From Devosia sp. SL43 (GTDB lineage: Bacteria > Pseudomonadota > Alphaproteobacteria > Rhizobiales > Devosiaceae): 64,000 nt of DNA. The notes beneath the pieces were generated by a model, which had not been told where the DNA came from, did no database searches, and was given only the letters and a program-made list of their open reading frames with translations. Both the position numbers and the translations under genes were made by a program. Of the stretch, positions 1-8,474 are shown one piece after another; the stretch's first letter is position 1; the number at the start of each line of letters is the position of its first letter. Location: NCBI RefSeq assembly GCF_021729885.1, contig NZ_CP063401.1, positions 3,216,501-3,280,500 on the forward strand, written 5' to 3'.

Positions 1-577
1 CTCCCATCGCGGCCATTCCGGCGCGCTACGCCGGTGCCGGCGCGTTCGGCAAAGACGTTGCCGCACTGGCCAACCGGCTCGTCGGACGGACTGGGGCCGA
101 CGTCGAAAGCCTGGTGCGAATGGCGAAAGCCGCCGCGCGGCGGGCGGGGCGGCCATTTTCCGTCCCCGACATCGAGGCGCAGGTCCCCGATCCTATCGAC
201 AAGTTGTTGCCTCGAATCCGCCGACGCGTCGCGGTTTACCGGAACGCACAACGGATTGTGGCGCAGGTGCTTGGGTTGGCTGAGATGGCGTCCAATGCCG
301 GCGAGCTCGCTCGTCAGCTGGAAAGGACCCGACGGCGTTTGCCAGGGACATAGAGCTCAAAACTGGCTTTGGCGAATGTGGGGTGATCTACCTGGACGGT
401 CCAGACCATCGCCCTGCCGTTTCGCCATCTGCCGCCGCCAGCATACGGCGACGAATTGAGGCGGCGTTAGCGCGGGCGTCGGCCGTCCTGCTTGAGAACG
501 CCGACGAGCTGGAGCGCATTGATGGAGCAGGGGCCGCCACTGGTCCGAGCGCACCAATTACTAGGCTGCTGCACTAA
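1..577 (+). pseudogene. Remnant of an AAA/M41 (FtsH-like) peptidase gene, 3' part
   Basis: An open frame enters from the window edge and stops at 351-353. Its first residues look like an AAA lid (GRTGADVESLVRMAKAAARR). About where M41 enzymes have the zinc motif HEAGHAVV, this frame reads YRNAQRIV, so both metal-binding histidines are lost. A second frame from about 383 to 577 (YLDGPDHRPAVSPSAAASI, then RRRIEAALARA) resembles the C-terminal helices of the same family. The middle of the protease domain is missing. The alignment is by eye. The most likely reading is a decayed gene with an internal deletion and a frameshift; a short unrelated ORF is the alternative. Confidence 0.45.
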
Positions 578-818
578 TGGCGACAGACACAGGCGGCGTT
601 GTGCTTCCAGAGAAGTCTTACTGAACCCGAAGCAACAGCCGGTCTGCTTTGCGCCCTATTTCTGCCGTTCGGGCTGGCATTCGATTTCCCCAAAGCGGTC
701 GTTCTGGTTAGGGTCTCGCCCGCGTCAGAAATGGGGTGGTTTGCGGACTGGCTGCTTTTGGCAGCGTTGGGGGAATAGCAGACGGGGTTGCTCGCACGTC
801 GTAACCCTTGGTTGGCCG
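578..818. other. Gene-free gap with a decayed dispersed repeat
   Basis: No convincing gene is present. The stretch at 731-761 matches 23922-23952 (opposite strand) at 26 of 31 positions, with a core ATGGGGTGG followed by CGGAC and CTGCTT. It appears to be a worn copy of a repeat that also marks the gaps near 17700 and 24000. Confidence 0.45.
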
Positions 819-2321
819 CTACTCATCTTGGAACACCTCGCGGCGCTTGCGCCGGAGAGTGGGAAGCAGCATGAGCACGATCAGCAGCACCGCCAGCGCC
901 AGCATGCTGGCGCTAATTGGGCGCTGCACGAAGGTGAGCGGATCGCCTCGTGAAAAAAGCAGCGCGCGACGCAGAAACTCTTCCATCATCGGGCCAAGGA
1001 TGAAGGCGAGCAGCATTGGGGTAGGTTCCGCATCGAGCTTGCGCACGACATAGCCGGCCACCCCGAACGCTGCCATGCCGAACACATCGAAGACCGTGTT
1101 GTTGACGCTGAATACCCCGATCACACAGAACACCATGATGATAGGAAACAGGTAGTGATAGGGAATTGCGATCATACGCACCCAGATGCCGATCAGCGGC
1201 AGATTGAGCACCAGCAGCATCAGATTGCCCAGCCACATCGAAACGATGAGCCCCCAGAACAGCGTCGGCTGCTGTGTCATGACAGATGGGCCGGGCTGAA
1301 TACCCTGGATGATCATGGCGCCGATCATCATCGCCATCACCGAATTGGACGGCAGACCAAGCGTGAGCATGGGAATGAACGAGGTCTGCGCGCCGGCATT
1401 GTTGGCCGCCTCCGGGCCGGCAACGCCCTCGATGGCGCCGTGGCCAAATTGCTCAGGGTGGCGCGACAGCCGTTTTTCAAGCGAGTAGGAGCCGAACGAA
1501 GCCAGCGCGGCGCCGCCGCCGGGCAGGATGCCAAGCAGCGAGCCGAGTGCTGTGCCGCGCAGGATCGGCGCAATGATCTTGCCCCAATCCTCGCGCGTCG
1601 GCATTAGACCCTTAACAGTCTTGGTCGTGACCGCGCGGCCGGCTTCGTCCTCGAGATTGGCGATGATCTCGCCGATTCCGAACACGCCCATGGCGATGAC
1701 GACGAAGTTGATGCCATCCGACAGCAACGGCATGCCGAATGTGTAGCGCGACACCGCCGAATTCACATCCGTGCCGACCATGCCCAGAAGCAAGCCGACA
1801 AGGATCATCCCTAAAGCATGCAGGACTGCGCCGGAGGCCATGATGATCGAGGCGATAAGACCTAGCACCATGAGCGCGAAATATTCCGTCGGGCCGAACC
1901 GCAGCGCTACACTGGCCAGCGCTGGGGCGAACAGCGCGATCAGCAGGGTCGCGATGGTGCCGGCGATGAACGAACCGATGGCCGCGGTGGCCAGCGCCTT
2001 GCCGGCCTGCCCCTGGCGCGCCAGTTGGTAGCCGTCGATGGCGGTTACGACCGATGAGGGCTCGCCCGGAAGGTTGACGAGGATGGCCGTGGTCGAGCCG
2101 CCATACTGGGCGCCGTAGTAGATGCCGGCCAGCATGATGAGGGCCGCCTCCGGCGGCAGGCCGAAGGTGATCGGCAGCAGGATGGCAATGGTGGCGACCG
2201 GGCCGAGGCCGGGCAGCACGCCGATGGCCGTGCCCAGGACGGTGCCGATGAGGCAATAGAAGATATTGGCCGGGTTCAGCGTGACCGACAGACCAAGCAT
2301 CAGGTTCGACAGGATATCCAT
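819..2321 (-). CDS. tctA: Tripartite tricarboxylate transporter, large membrane subunit TctA
   Basis: A 500-residue, very hydrophobic protein with about eleven or twelve membrane segments. It carries the family's conserved N-terminal glycine-rich region ([17 protein letters not shown], then [20 protein letters not shown] at about residues 68-87). TctA forms the channel of a secondary carboxylate importer in the inner membrane, working with TctB and a periplasmic TctC binding protein. It lies 13 bp downstream of tctB on the same strand, and the binding-protein gene is divergent. Length is normal for the family (about 500). The substrate cannot be read from the sequence; the linked lyase suggests a carboxylic or amino-dicarboxylic acid (inference). 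Confidence 0.95.
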   Translation of the reverse strand: MDILSNLMLGLSVTLNPANIFYCLIGTVLGTAIGVLPGLGPVATIAILLPITFGLPPEAALIMLAGIYYGAQYGGSTTAILVNLPGEPSSVVTAIDGYQLARQGQAGKALATAAIGSFIAGTIATLLIALFAPALASVALRFGPTEYFALMVLGLIASIIMASGAVLHALGMILVGLLLGMVGTDVNSAVSRYTFGMPLLSDGINFVVIAMGVFGIGEIIANLEDEAGRAVTTKTVKGLMPTREDWGKIIAPILRGTALGSLLGILPGGGAALASFGSYSLEKRLSRHPEQFGHGAIEGVAGPEAANNAGAQTSFIPMLTLGLPSNSVMAMMIGAMIIQGIQPGPSVMTQQPTLFWGLIVSMWLGNLMLLVLNLPLIGIWVRMIAIPYHYLFPIIMVFCVIGVFSVNNTVFDVFGMAAFGVAGYVVRKLDAEPTPMLLAFILGPMMEEFLRRALLFSRGDPLTFVQRPISASMLALAVLLIVLMLLPTLRRKRREVFQDE

Positions 2322-2334
2322 GATGGTTCTCGGT

Positions 2335-2808
2335 CTAGCGGGGAATGAAGCTGAGCCAGGTGCCTAGCAGCGGCATTGGCACGCCGAGCAGGCTGACAAA
2401 GACGATGCTGCACACGCCGGCCAGCAGGACGAGACCGGCCAGGGCGCGCCAGTCGAAGCGGAATTTCTCGCTGGCGGCTGCGGCGATCAGCGTTGAGATG
2501 ACAATGGCCAGAGGCAGGCCGAGCGGGGCTAGCGTGACGCCGAAGGCGACGACCGATCCGGTGATCAGCGCCATGCCCTTGAGGTTCCAGCCGCTGACCC
2601 GCGGGCCATCGATGGCGACGCCGCGGATGACCGCCACCGCGCCAAACGCGATCAGCAGGCCACTGATGATGCTGGGGAAAAAACCGGGACCCATCTGGCG
2701 GGGGGTGCCGAACGCGTAATGCTGGGCGATGGCGAAGCCGCCAACGCCCAGAACGAGGTAGAGCATGCCAATTCCAAGATCTCGCTCGCCGCGAATTTTT
2801 GCCGCCAT
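2335..2808 (-). CDS. tctB: Tripartite tricarboxylate transporter, small membrane subunit TctB
   Basis: A 157-residue protein with about four membrane segments. Its length and placement directly upstream of tctA are typical of TctB, the poorly conserved small subunit. The sequence starts with a short polar stretch, then a hydrophobic segment (LGIGMLYLVLGVGGFAIAQ), and contains the GPGFFP motif often seen in this family. It follows the regulator gene by 20 bp, so regulator, tctB and tctA probably form one transcript. Confidence 0.9.
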   Translation of the reverse strand: MAAKIRGERDLGIGMLYLVLGVGGFAIAQHYAFGTPRQMGPGFFPSIISGLLIAFGAVAVIRGVAIDGPRVSGWNLKGMALITGSVVAFGVTLAPLGLPLAIVISTLIAAAASEKFRFDWRALAGLVLLAGVCSIVFVSLLGVPMPLLGTWLSFIPR

Positions 2809-2828
2809 GCTTGCTCCTCCGATCGCTT

Positions 2829-3944
2829 TTAGCCGGCTGGATCGCCGGTTGTGATTTTGATGGAAGGCCCTGCCAGTTCCTCCACCGGCAGCAGGCCCAG
2901 TTCAAATGGCCGGTTGGGCCGCTCCCACCGGTCCAGCAGCCGGGCGAAGACCGCATCCGCCTGCTGTTCGGCGCGATAACCGATAGTGTGGAACAGGCCC
3001 GCAGATTCTTCGGCAATATCGGTGCGGCCAAGCAGCACCACCGAGACATCCTCCGGCACACGGGCGCCGGCGCGCTGCAGCAGCGTCTTGAAGCGCTGGC
3101 CGCTTTCAATGCCCCAGACGATGAGGCCGGTCCGCTGGGCGCCTTCCAGCATGCCTGCCTCGACCAACGCCGCCACGACCGCTTCCTCATAGGCCTGCGG
3201 CGGCAGGTGCGGGATGCGCAGCTCCTGGCTCAGCCGGTCGCCGATGCCCGGTCGCGAGCGCATTGATCGATATCGGTGCAGGCCCATTTCATTGGCTAGA
3301 AACGCATTGGCGGTGGTCGCCAGCACGATCCGCTCGTGGCCTGTCTCGGCCAGCAGTTGCACCGCGCGCTCCACCGGTTCGCCCCATTCGAAGCCGACGG
3401 CGTCAATATCGGTGCCGACCAGCCAGGCCCCATCGACGATCACGGTATCGGTTCGGCGGCGGATGGCGGCGATCATATCGATCGGCATGATGTCGAACGA
3501 GTTCTGAACGATGCAGGCGTCGAAACGCGGCAGGGTCTGCAACACCTGTCGCGCATGGTCCGGATCGGAATAGGCCACCTCCAGCGTCACGTCGCCATGG
3601 TTGCTCAGCGCCTGTTGCAGCCGATCGAGCACCAGCCGTCCGCGCTGGTTCTGCAACGGCCGACGCAACAGGATGACGCTGCGGCCTGTGCCCGAATTGC
3701 GGGAGCGCTCAAAGTCGCTAGCGGGTGCCTCTGCGCCGCCGGTGAAAAAGGTTCCGCGGCCCACCTGGGACACGATCAGGCCCTCGGCGCGCAACGCTTC
3801 GAACACCCGCTGCACGGCCGACTGCGACAGGGAAAAATCCTGCATCAGCTGCCGGAAGGTCGGCAGTTTTTCCCCTGCTGCAGCTCCCATGGAGAGCTTG
3901 CGCAAATAGGTCTGCAATCTGTTCGGATCACCCATGGGCGGCAT
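2829..3944 (-). CDS. GntR-type transcriptional regulator with LacI-like effector domain
   Basis: A 371-residue protein. Residues about 8-68 form a winged helix-turn-helix of the GntR type (KLPTFRQLMQDFSLSQSAVQ, then RVFEALRAEGLIVSQVGRGT). The rest, from about residue 90, resembles a LacI/periplasmic-binding effector fold. It heads the strand that also carries tctB and tctA, and it diverges from tctC, so it most likely controls the carboxylate transporter in response to its ligand. A second in-frame ATG at 3935 is an equally possible start. The operator is probably in the 150 bp between this gene and tctC, where a perfect 16-bp palindrome lies. Confidence 0.85.
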   Translation of the reverse strand: MPPMGDPNRLQTYLRKLSMGAAAGEKLPTFRQLMQDFSLSQSAVQRVFEALRAEGLIVSQVGRGTFFTGGAEAPASDFERSRNSGTGRSVILLRRPLQNQRGRLVLDRLQQALSNHGDVTLEVAYSDPDHARQVLQTLPRFDACIVQNSFDIMPIDMIAAIRRRTDTVIVDGAWLVGTDIDAVGFEWGEPVERAVQLLAETGHERIVLATTANAFLANEMGLHRYRSMRSRPGIGDRLSQELRIPHLPPQAYEEAVVAALVEAGMLEGAQRTGLIVWGIESGQRFKTLLQRAGARVPEDVSVVLLGRTDIAEESAGLFHTIGYRAEQQADAVFARLLDRWERPNRPFELGLLPVEELAGPSIKITTGDPAG

Positions 3945-4094
3945 TTCCTATACAATGACGATACATATTGCAAGTGCACTGATGTGCCAAAATACCGCTT
4001 GCAATAAGTGGTGTGTAGCGCATATCAAATCCAACCTGACACAATATAACTACAATATATATTGTATCTGTCAAGATCCATGGAGGAGTGGAAG
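3945..4094. promoter_or_regulatory. Divergent control region of the tct locus
   Basis: This AT-rich gap separates the regulator from tctC. It holds a perfect 16-bp palindrome TACAATATATATTGTA at 4051-4066, a further half-site TACAAT at 3951-3956 close to the regulator start, and an inverted repeat ATTGCAAG (3967-3974) / CTTGCAAT (3998-4005). The palindrome lies about 30 bp before the tctC start, where a repressor would block transcription. Assignment to the adjacent GntR-type protein is inference. Confidence 0.55.
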
Positions 4095-5060
4095 ATGAAG
4101 AATTTGAAACGCCTGTTCGTGCTCGGCGTTGCCGTCTCGGCCCTGGTCGCCCCGGCGCTCGGCCAGTCCGACGGAACGATTACGCTGCTGGTCGGCTATT
4201 CCGCGGGTGGCAGCGCCGATTTCGCGGCGCGCGTGGTTGCGCCGGAACTGGGCGAGCGCTTGGGCCGCACCGTGGTGGTGGAGAACGCCACCGGCGCCAG
4301 CGGCATGATCGCACTGCAGAACCTGCTCAACGGCGGCACTGACGGCTCGATCCTCTACTATGGCGGCTTCGACACCGTCGCGGTGCCGATGGTCAACAAG
4401 TCGGTGGGCATCGACTGGAAGGTCGAGACCATTCCCGTGGGCCGCACGGCGATCACCTCGATGTCCATCACGGTGCCGGCCGCCTCGCCATACACCTCGC
4501 TGGGCGATCTCGTTGCGGCGGCCAAGGCCGAACCCGACACGCTGACCTATGGCACGCCGGGCATCGGTTCGGCCCAGCATTTCGTCGGAGAGATGATCTC
4601 GACCGTCGGCGACATCACCCTGGTCCACGCGCCTTACCAAGGCGGTGCGCAGGTGGCGACGGACTTGCTGGCTGGTCTCCTTGACTCCGCAGTGTTGACC
4701 ACGTCGACGGCGCTGCCCTTCATCAAGGATGGGCAGGTTCGGGCGCTTGCCGTCACCAGCAGTGACCGTTCGTCCGCCTTGCCAGACGTGCCGGCGCTGG
4801 GTGAAATCCCCGGCTTCGAGGGTGTGGCGCTGCCGCTGTTCCAGGGCGTTTTCGTCAAGGCCGGGACGTCCCCCGAGATCGTGGCCGAACTCAGTGCGGC
4901 CATTGCGGATCTGGCAGCTGATCCGGACGTCGTGGCGCGTCTGGCCGAGTCCGGTTTCGTCGCTGCACCGCTCGAAGCTCAGCCGTTTGCCGCCTTCATC
5001 GACGAACAGCAGGCTATCTATGCCTCGATCATTGACGGCGCCCAGATCAGCGTCGAGTAA
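4095..5060 (+). CDS. tctC: Tripartite tricarboxylate transporter, periplasmic binding protein TctC
   Basis: A 321-residue extracytoplasmic solute receptor of the Bug/TctC family, with a signal peptide over about residues 1-24 (MKNLKRLFVLGVAVSALVAP). The first part of the mature protein reads TLLVGYSAGGSADFAARVVA, the family's ligand-loop region. I chose the ATG at 4095 because GGAGGAG at 4082-4088 is a strong ribosome site at correct distance and the signal peptide starts there; ATG codons at 4062 and 4080 would add a polar extension before it. It is divergent from tctB/tctA, so binding protein and membrane subunits are on separate transcripts sharing one control region. Confidence 0.93.
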   Translation: MKNLKRLFVLGVAVSALVAPALGQSDGTITLLVGYSAGGSADFAARVVAPELGERLGRTVVVENATGASGMIALQNLLNGGTDGSILYYGGFDTVAVPMVNKSVGIDWKVETIPVGRTAITSMSITVPAASPYTSLGDLVAAAKAEPDTLTYGTPGIGSAQHFVGEMISTVGDITLVHAPYQGGAQVATDLLAGLLDSAVLTTSTALPFIKDGQVRALAVTSSDRSSALPDVPALGEIPGFEGVALPLFQGVFVKAGTSPEIVAELSAAIADLAADPDVVARLAESGFVAAPLEAQPFAAFIDEQQAIYASIIDGAQISVE

Positions 5061-5066
5061 CGCAAG

Positions 5067-5097
5067 GCCGCCGCGCGGTGACAGGTCGCGCGGCGGC
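5067..5097 (+). terminator. Stable stem-loop after tctC
   Basis: A perfect 11-bp GC stem (GCCGCCGCGCG / CGCGCGGCGGC) with a 9-nt loop follows the tctC stop. There is no U-tract. Such stems often protect the 3' end of abundant binding-protein messages and lower expression of the next gene, here the lyase. Confidence 0.5.
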
Positions 5098-5123
5098 ATC
5101 CAGTTCGTCCAGGAAGCAATTCG

Positions 5124-6443
5124 ATGTTTCAATCCGTCATCACCCGTCACTGGTTCGCGCCGGAGGCCGTTGCCATCTGGACCGACGCCAGCACGGTGCA
5201 GGCCTGGCTCTACGTCGAGGCGGCCCTGGCTCAGGCGCAGGGGGAGCTGGGGCTCATCCCTGCCGCGGTCGTGCCGGCCATCGTCGCGGCCTGCCGGGCC
5301 GAGAAGATGGATTTCGGCCGACTGAGTGCCGACATTGCCCATGCGCAACACCCCTTCGTGCCTGTGCTCAAACAGGTGGAGCAACTGGCGGGTGAACCGG
5401 CGGCCGGCTACCTCCATTGGGGCGCCACCACGCAGAATATCTTCGACACCGCCACGGCCCTGCAGATGCGCAGGACGCACCGGTTGACGGTGACCGCACT
5501 GTCCGGCCTGGAGCAGAGCCTGGCCCTGCTCGCCCGCACGCATCGCGATACTTTGCAGGTGGGGCGGACCCACGGGCAGCACGCGCTGCCAATGACCTTC
5601 GGCTACAAAGTACTGGCGTGGCTGGATGAAATCCGCCGCGCTCGAACCCGGCTCGAGCAGCGGATCGATGGTTCCTTCCCGGTCAATCTGGGCGGCGCCA
5701 TCGGGACATTCGCCGCCATGGGTGACAAAGGGCCGGCCGTCGCGGCTGCGGTGGCGTCGCGGCTGGGGCTAGAGGCCGCCGAACTGCCGCTGCGCTCGTC
5801 TTTTGACAGGCCGGCAGACTATCTAGCAGCGCTCGCCTTGCTGGCACAGGTCGCGGACAAGATCGCTCACGACGTGGTTTTCCTGCAGCGCACCGAAGTC
5901 GGCGAGGTCGCGGAGGCGTTCCACGACGGAAAGGTCGGTAGTTCGACCATGGCGCAGAAGCGCAATCCATCAACGGCCCTGTTGCTGATCAGCCTCTGCC
6001 GATTGCTGACGGCGCGCGTGCCTCTCGCCACTTGGTCGATGCCGCGGATGGATGAGGGCGATTCCTCGGCCACCAACGTCACCGACATCGTTGTGCCCGA
6101 GATCGCCATTCTGGGCGTCTCGATCGCAACCACACTGGCCGGCTTGTGCGACGGCCTGGTCGTGCATGCCGACCGGATGGCGGCCAATCTCGAGCTGACA
6201 CGGGGACAGATATTGTCCGAGGCCATCATGATGCGCCTCTCCGATCAGATGGGCCGGCACCACGCCCATCACGCCCTCTACGAATCCACCCAGGTCGCAA
6301 CGGCCGAAAACCGGACGCTGTCCGAGGTAATGGCAAAGGTGCATCCGCAAGCCGGCCATGTCGCTGCCGGCATAAGGGTCGACACCTATCTCGGCGCCAT
6401 CGGCGCATTGACTGACAAGCTGGCCCCCGACACTGCCGATTGA
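5124..6443 (+). CDS. Fumarase/aspartase-superfamily lyase (adenylosuccinate lyase / PcaB-like)
   Basis: A 439-residue enzyme with the three conserved blocks of the superfamily: HWGATTQNIFDTATA near residue 100, GRTHGQHALPMTFG near 150, and the signature GSSTMAQKRNP near 272-282. Members eliminate an amine or oxygen group to give fumarate, or cycloisomerise carboxymuconate. The close resemblance is to adenylosuccinate lyase and 3-carboxy-cis,cis-muconate cycloisomerase, but the housekeeping purB is usually elsewhere and the context here is a carboxylate transporter. I infer that it cleaves a compound imported by TctABC, perhaps an N-substituted aspartate; the exact substrate is unknown. It follows tctC by 63 bp with a stem-loop between. 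Confidence 0.8.
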   Translation: MFQSVITRHWFAPEAVAIWTDASTVQAWLYVEAALAQAQGELGLIPAAVVPAIVAACRAEKMDFGRLSADIAHAQHPFVPVLKQVEQLAGEPAAGYLHWGATTQNIFDTATALQMRRTHRLTVTALSGLEQSLALLARTHRDTLQVGRTHGQHALPMTFGYKVLAWLDEIRRARTRLEQRIDGSFPVNLGGAIGTFAAMGDKGPAVAAAVASRLGLEAAELPLRSSFDRPADYLAALALLAQVADKIAHDVVFLQRTEVGEVAEAFHDGKVGSSTMAQKRNPSTALLLISLCRLLTARVPLATWSMPRMDEGDSSATNVTDIVVPEIAILGVSIATTLAGLCDGLVVHADRMAANLELTRGQILSEAIMMRLSDQMGRHHAHHALYESTQVATAENRTLSEVMAKVHPQAGHVAAGIRVDTYLGAIGALTDKLAPDTAD

Positions 6444-6478
6444 CTGTTCCTCCCAGGCAGGTTCGCACCCACCAAACT

Positions 6479-6506
6479 GGCCCGGCACCTGCCGGGCCTC
6501 ATTTTT
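6479..6506 (+). terminator. Rho-independent terminator after the lyase gene
   Basis: GGCCCGGCA, a 2-nt loop and TGCCGGGCC form a perfect 9-bp stem at 6479-6498, followed by TCATTTTT. It closes the tctC-lyase transcript and separates it from the amide island. Confidence 0.85.
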
Positions 6507-6523
6507 ACACGCAGCCACCGTTT

Positions 6524-6552
6524 TTGACACCGAACGAGGATGCAACTAACCA
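6524..6552 (+). promoter_or_regulatory. Possible promoter of the amiC-amiR unit
   Basis: TTGACA at 6524-6529 is a perfect -35 box; 17 bp downstream lies a weak -10 candidate TAACCA (6547-6552). It sits between the terminator and the sensor gene. The weak -10 fits low constitutive expression of regulators, but this is only a sequence match. Confidence 0.35.
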
Positions 6553-6574
6553 TGCGCCAAACAGGGCGCACCCA

Positions 6575-7723
6575 ATGAACAGCAAAGAACCCGAACCGTG
6601 GCGTGTCGGCGTCCTATTCTCGCGCAGCGGCGTGACCAGCATCACCGAGAGCGAACATTTCTTCGGCACGGCATTGGCCATCGAGGAAATCAATGCGGAC
6701 GGTGGCGTGCTCGGGCGCCAGATAGCGCCGGTGGCCTACGATCCAGGCGGCGACAATTCGGCCTATCGTGCACTGGCTCGCGAGCTACTGACCGAGGAAG
6801 AGCTTAGCGTCATTTTCGGCTGTTCCACTTCGGCCAGCCGCAAGGCGGTGCTGCCCATCGTCGAACGGCACAATGGGCTGCTGGTATACCCCTCCATGTA
6901 TGAGGGTTTCGAGTATTCCGAGAACGTCATCTATACCGGCGCGACGCTGAACCAGAATACCTTTGCGCTGGCCGACTACCTGCTGCAGCGATACGGCCGG
7001 CGCGTCTACCTCGTCGGCGCGGACTACATCTATCCTCGCGAATCCAATCGAGTGATGCGCGACCTGATCGAATCCAAGGGCGGCGAGGTGGTGGCCGAGC
7101 GCTACATTCCCCTCGATGCCGGAACTGCCGAACTAACCGCGCTGGTGGACGAGATCGAGCGGCTCGCGCCTGACGCCGTATTCTCGACCGTCATCGGCAC
7201 CTCGGCGCAGGAATTCTACTCCCTATACGACGCACGCGGCATCGACCGCAGCCAATGTCCAATCGCCAGTCTCACGATGGCCGAAAGCGAAATCCGCGCC
7301 ATCGGCTGGGAAAAATGCACGGGCCACATCTTGGCCGCCTCGTACTTCCAGAGCATCGACAGCGACGCCAATCGGCGGTTCGTCATGGCCTACAAGTCCC
7401 GCTTCGGCGAGGGCACCAATACCAGCGTCTGGTCGCAGCCTGCCTATGCGCAGGTGCATATGTTCGCCCGGGCCCTCGAGCGCGTAGGATCGATGGATGG
7501 CAGCAAGCTTGCCGCTGCCATGCTGAAGGAAGAAATGGACGCGCCCGAGGGAAAGCTGTTTTTCGACGAAGATACCCGTCACATCTGGGTGACGCCGCGT
7601 ATCGGCGTGCTGGGGGATGGCGGGCTGTTTGACATCGTCTGGGAAGCACCGGCGGCGGTGCGTCCCGACCCCTATCTCGTCACCTCGCGCTTTGACGAAA
7701 CCTGGTTGAGCGGCGAAGCATGA
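6575..7723 (+). CDS. amiC: AmiC-like cytoplasmic amide sensor
   Basis: A 382-residue type I periplasmic-binding-fold protein without a signal peptide, as in AmiC of the Pseudomonas aliphatic amidase operon. AmiC sequesters the antiterminator AmiR until an amide binds. Recognisable stretches are GVLFSRSGVTSITESEHF at the start, AIEEINADGGVLGRQIAPV, and the ligand-side segment FGCSTSASRKAVLPIVE. I chose the ATG at 6575, which opens a protein beginning shortly before the first beta strand; the longer frame from 6440 would run through the terminator. The next gene starts within its last codons (ATGA overlap), matching the tight AmiC-AmiR complex. The inducer here is unknown. Confidence 0.88.
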   Translation: MNSKEPEPWRVGVLFSRSGVTSITESEHFFGTALAIEEINADGGVLGRQIAPVAYDPGGDNSAYRALARELLTEEELSVIFGCSTSASRKAVLPIVERHNGLLVYPSMYEGFEYSENVIYTGATLNQNTFALADYLLQRYGRRVYLVGADYIYPRESNRVMRDLIESKGGEVVAERYIPLDAGTAELTALVDEIERLAPDAVFSTVIGTSAQEFYSLYDARGIDRSQCPIASLTMAESEIRAIGWEKCTGHILAASYFQSIDSDANRRFVMAYKSRFGEGTNTSVWSQPAYAQVHMFARALERVGSMDGSKLAAAMLKEEMDAPEGKLFFDEDTRHIWVTPRIGVLGDGGLFDIVWEAPAAVRPDPYLVTSRFDETWLSGEA

Positions 7724-8346
7724 AGGGCGAGGCGCGCAAGATCCTTGAAGACCTGCGACAAGCCCGCGTGCTGGTGGTGCACCCGCGCGATGAGGACGCC
7801 GCGACGCTGGTGGATCACCTCAAGCGCCTTGGATGCGAAGTGAAAGCCACATGGCCGATGCCGGCCGCCCTGCCGCGCGATATCGACACGGTATTCCTGC
7901 AGGTCGAGAACTTGTCGACCGACGGGGTGACCACTTTTCTCGCCGATCGCAACCCGGCAATCATCGCCATCGTGACTTATGAGAGCCCTATCGCCCTCAA
8001 GGCGATTATTGACCTCAACGCCCATGGCGTGATCAGCAAGCCGATCCGGCCGCTTGGCGTGCTGACGCAGTTTGCGCTGGCGCGTTATAGGTGGGGTTTC
8101 GAGGGCCGGTTGACGTCCAAGGTGGCCAAGCTCGAAGACACTCTCAAGAGCAGGCGCACGGTCGACAAGGCGGTCAAGATCCTCGCCGAGCTCAACCGCA
8201 TCGACGATGAAGCGGCCTATCGCATGCTGCGGGATCAGGCGACAGCGCAGCGTCAGCAGATGGTCGCAGTGGCCGAAACGGTCATCGCCGCGCAGGAGGC
8301 GATGCGAAATTTTGGTTTGATCATAACACCTTCGCCGAAGAATTAG
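7720..8346 (+). CDS. amiR: AmiR-like ANTAR antiterminator
   Basis: A 208-residue protein with an N-terminal response-regulator-like fold (RVLVVHPRDEDAATLVDHLK) lacking an obvious phosphoacceptor aspartate, then a long helix and a C-terminal ANTAR RNA-binding domain at about residues 145-200 (VDKAVKILAELNRIDDEAAY, RMLRDQATAQRQQM). AmiR-type proteins bind paired hairpins in the leader of their target operon and stop formation of a terminator. The gene overlaps amiC by four bases, and the leader directly downstream has tandem hairpins and an intrinsic terminator, so the arrangement is complete. A short tail after the ANTAR domain has no assigned role. Confidence 0.9.
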   Translation: MKGEARKILEDLRQARVLVVHPRDEDAATLVDHLKRLGCEVKATWPMPAALPRDIDTVFLQVENLSTDGVTTFLADRNPAIIAIVTYESPIALKAIIDLNAHGVISKPIRPLGVLTQFALARYRWGFEGRLTSKVAKLEDTLKSRRTVDKAVKILAELNRIDDEAAYRMLRDQATAQRQQMVAVAETVIAAQEAMRNFGLIITPSPKN

Positions 8347-8372
8347 ACCGCACGACCGACCGACCAAATAAT
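8343..8372 (+). promoter_or_regulatory. Possible promoter of the amide operon leader
   Basis: TTAGAC (8343-8348) and AATAAT (8367-8372) are spaced 18 bp apart at the end of amiR. They would start a leader transcript just before the antitermination hairpins. Read-through from amiR would also transcribe the leader. Weak evidence. Confidence 0.3.
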
Positions 8373-8381
8373 GTCCAGATA

Positions 8382-8455
8382 CCCGCTTGACGCGGGCAAG
8401 TCTTCATGACAGCTTTTTGACAACGGGCAAGATTGCCCCGCGGCAGGACTGCCGC
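8382..8455 (+). ncRNA. Candidate ANTAR-target leader RNA with tandem hexaloop hairpins
   Basis: Three hairpins precede the terminator. The first is CCCGC / GCGGG with a 5-nt loop (8382-8396). Then come two adjacent hairpins with six-base loops: GGGC-AAGATT-GCCC (8425-8438) and GCGGC-AGGACT-GCCGC (8440-8455), one base apart. Both hexaloops share A1, G3, A4 and U6. Tandem hexaloop hairpins upstream of a terminator are the known target form for ANTAR proteins. The published loop consensus, as I recall it, has A1 and G4, so this pair fits in architecture and A1 but not exactly in G position. Function is inferred from this and from the neighbouring amiR. Confidence 0.6.
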
Positions 8456-8474
8456 ATTCACATTCGGCTACAGC

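Noticed and set aside
492..953. Plus-strand open frame running into the tctA end
   Set aside because: Overlaps tctA antisense and contains the dispersed repeat; no protein-like features.
5067..5097. Considered as a second ANTAR-type antitermination site
   Set aside because: One long stem without a hexaloop pair and no U-tract; better explained as a message-stabilising stem.
4071..5582. Long minus-strand open frame (503 codons) across tctC and the lyase start
   Set aside because: It is fully antisense to two well-supported genes, has repetitive Arg/Gly/His composition and no recognisable domain; typical of high-GC shadow frames.
6440..6574. Upstream extension of the amiC frame
   Set aside because: Would pass through a strong terminator and encode a Pro/His-rich stretch not seen in AmiC proteins.
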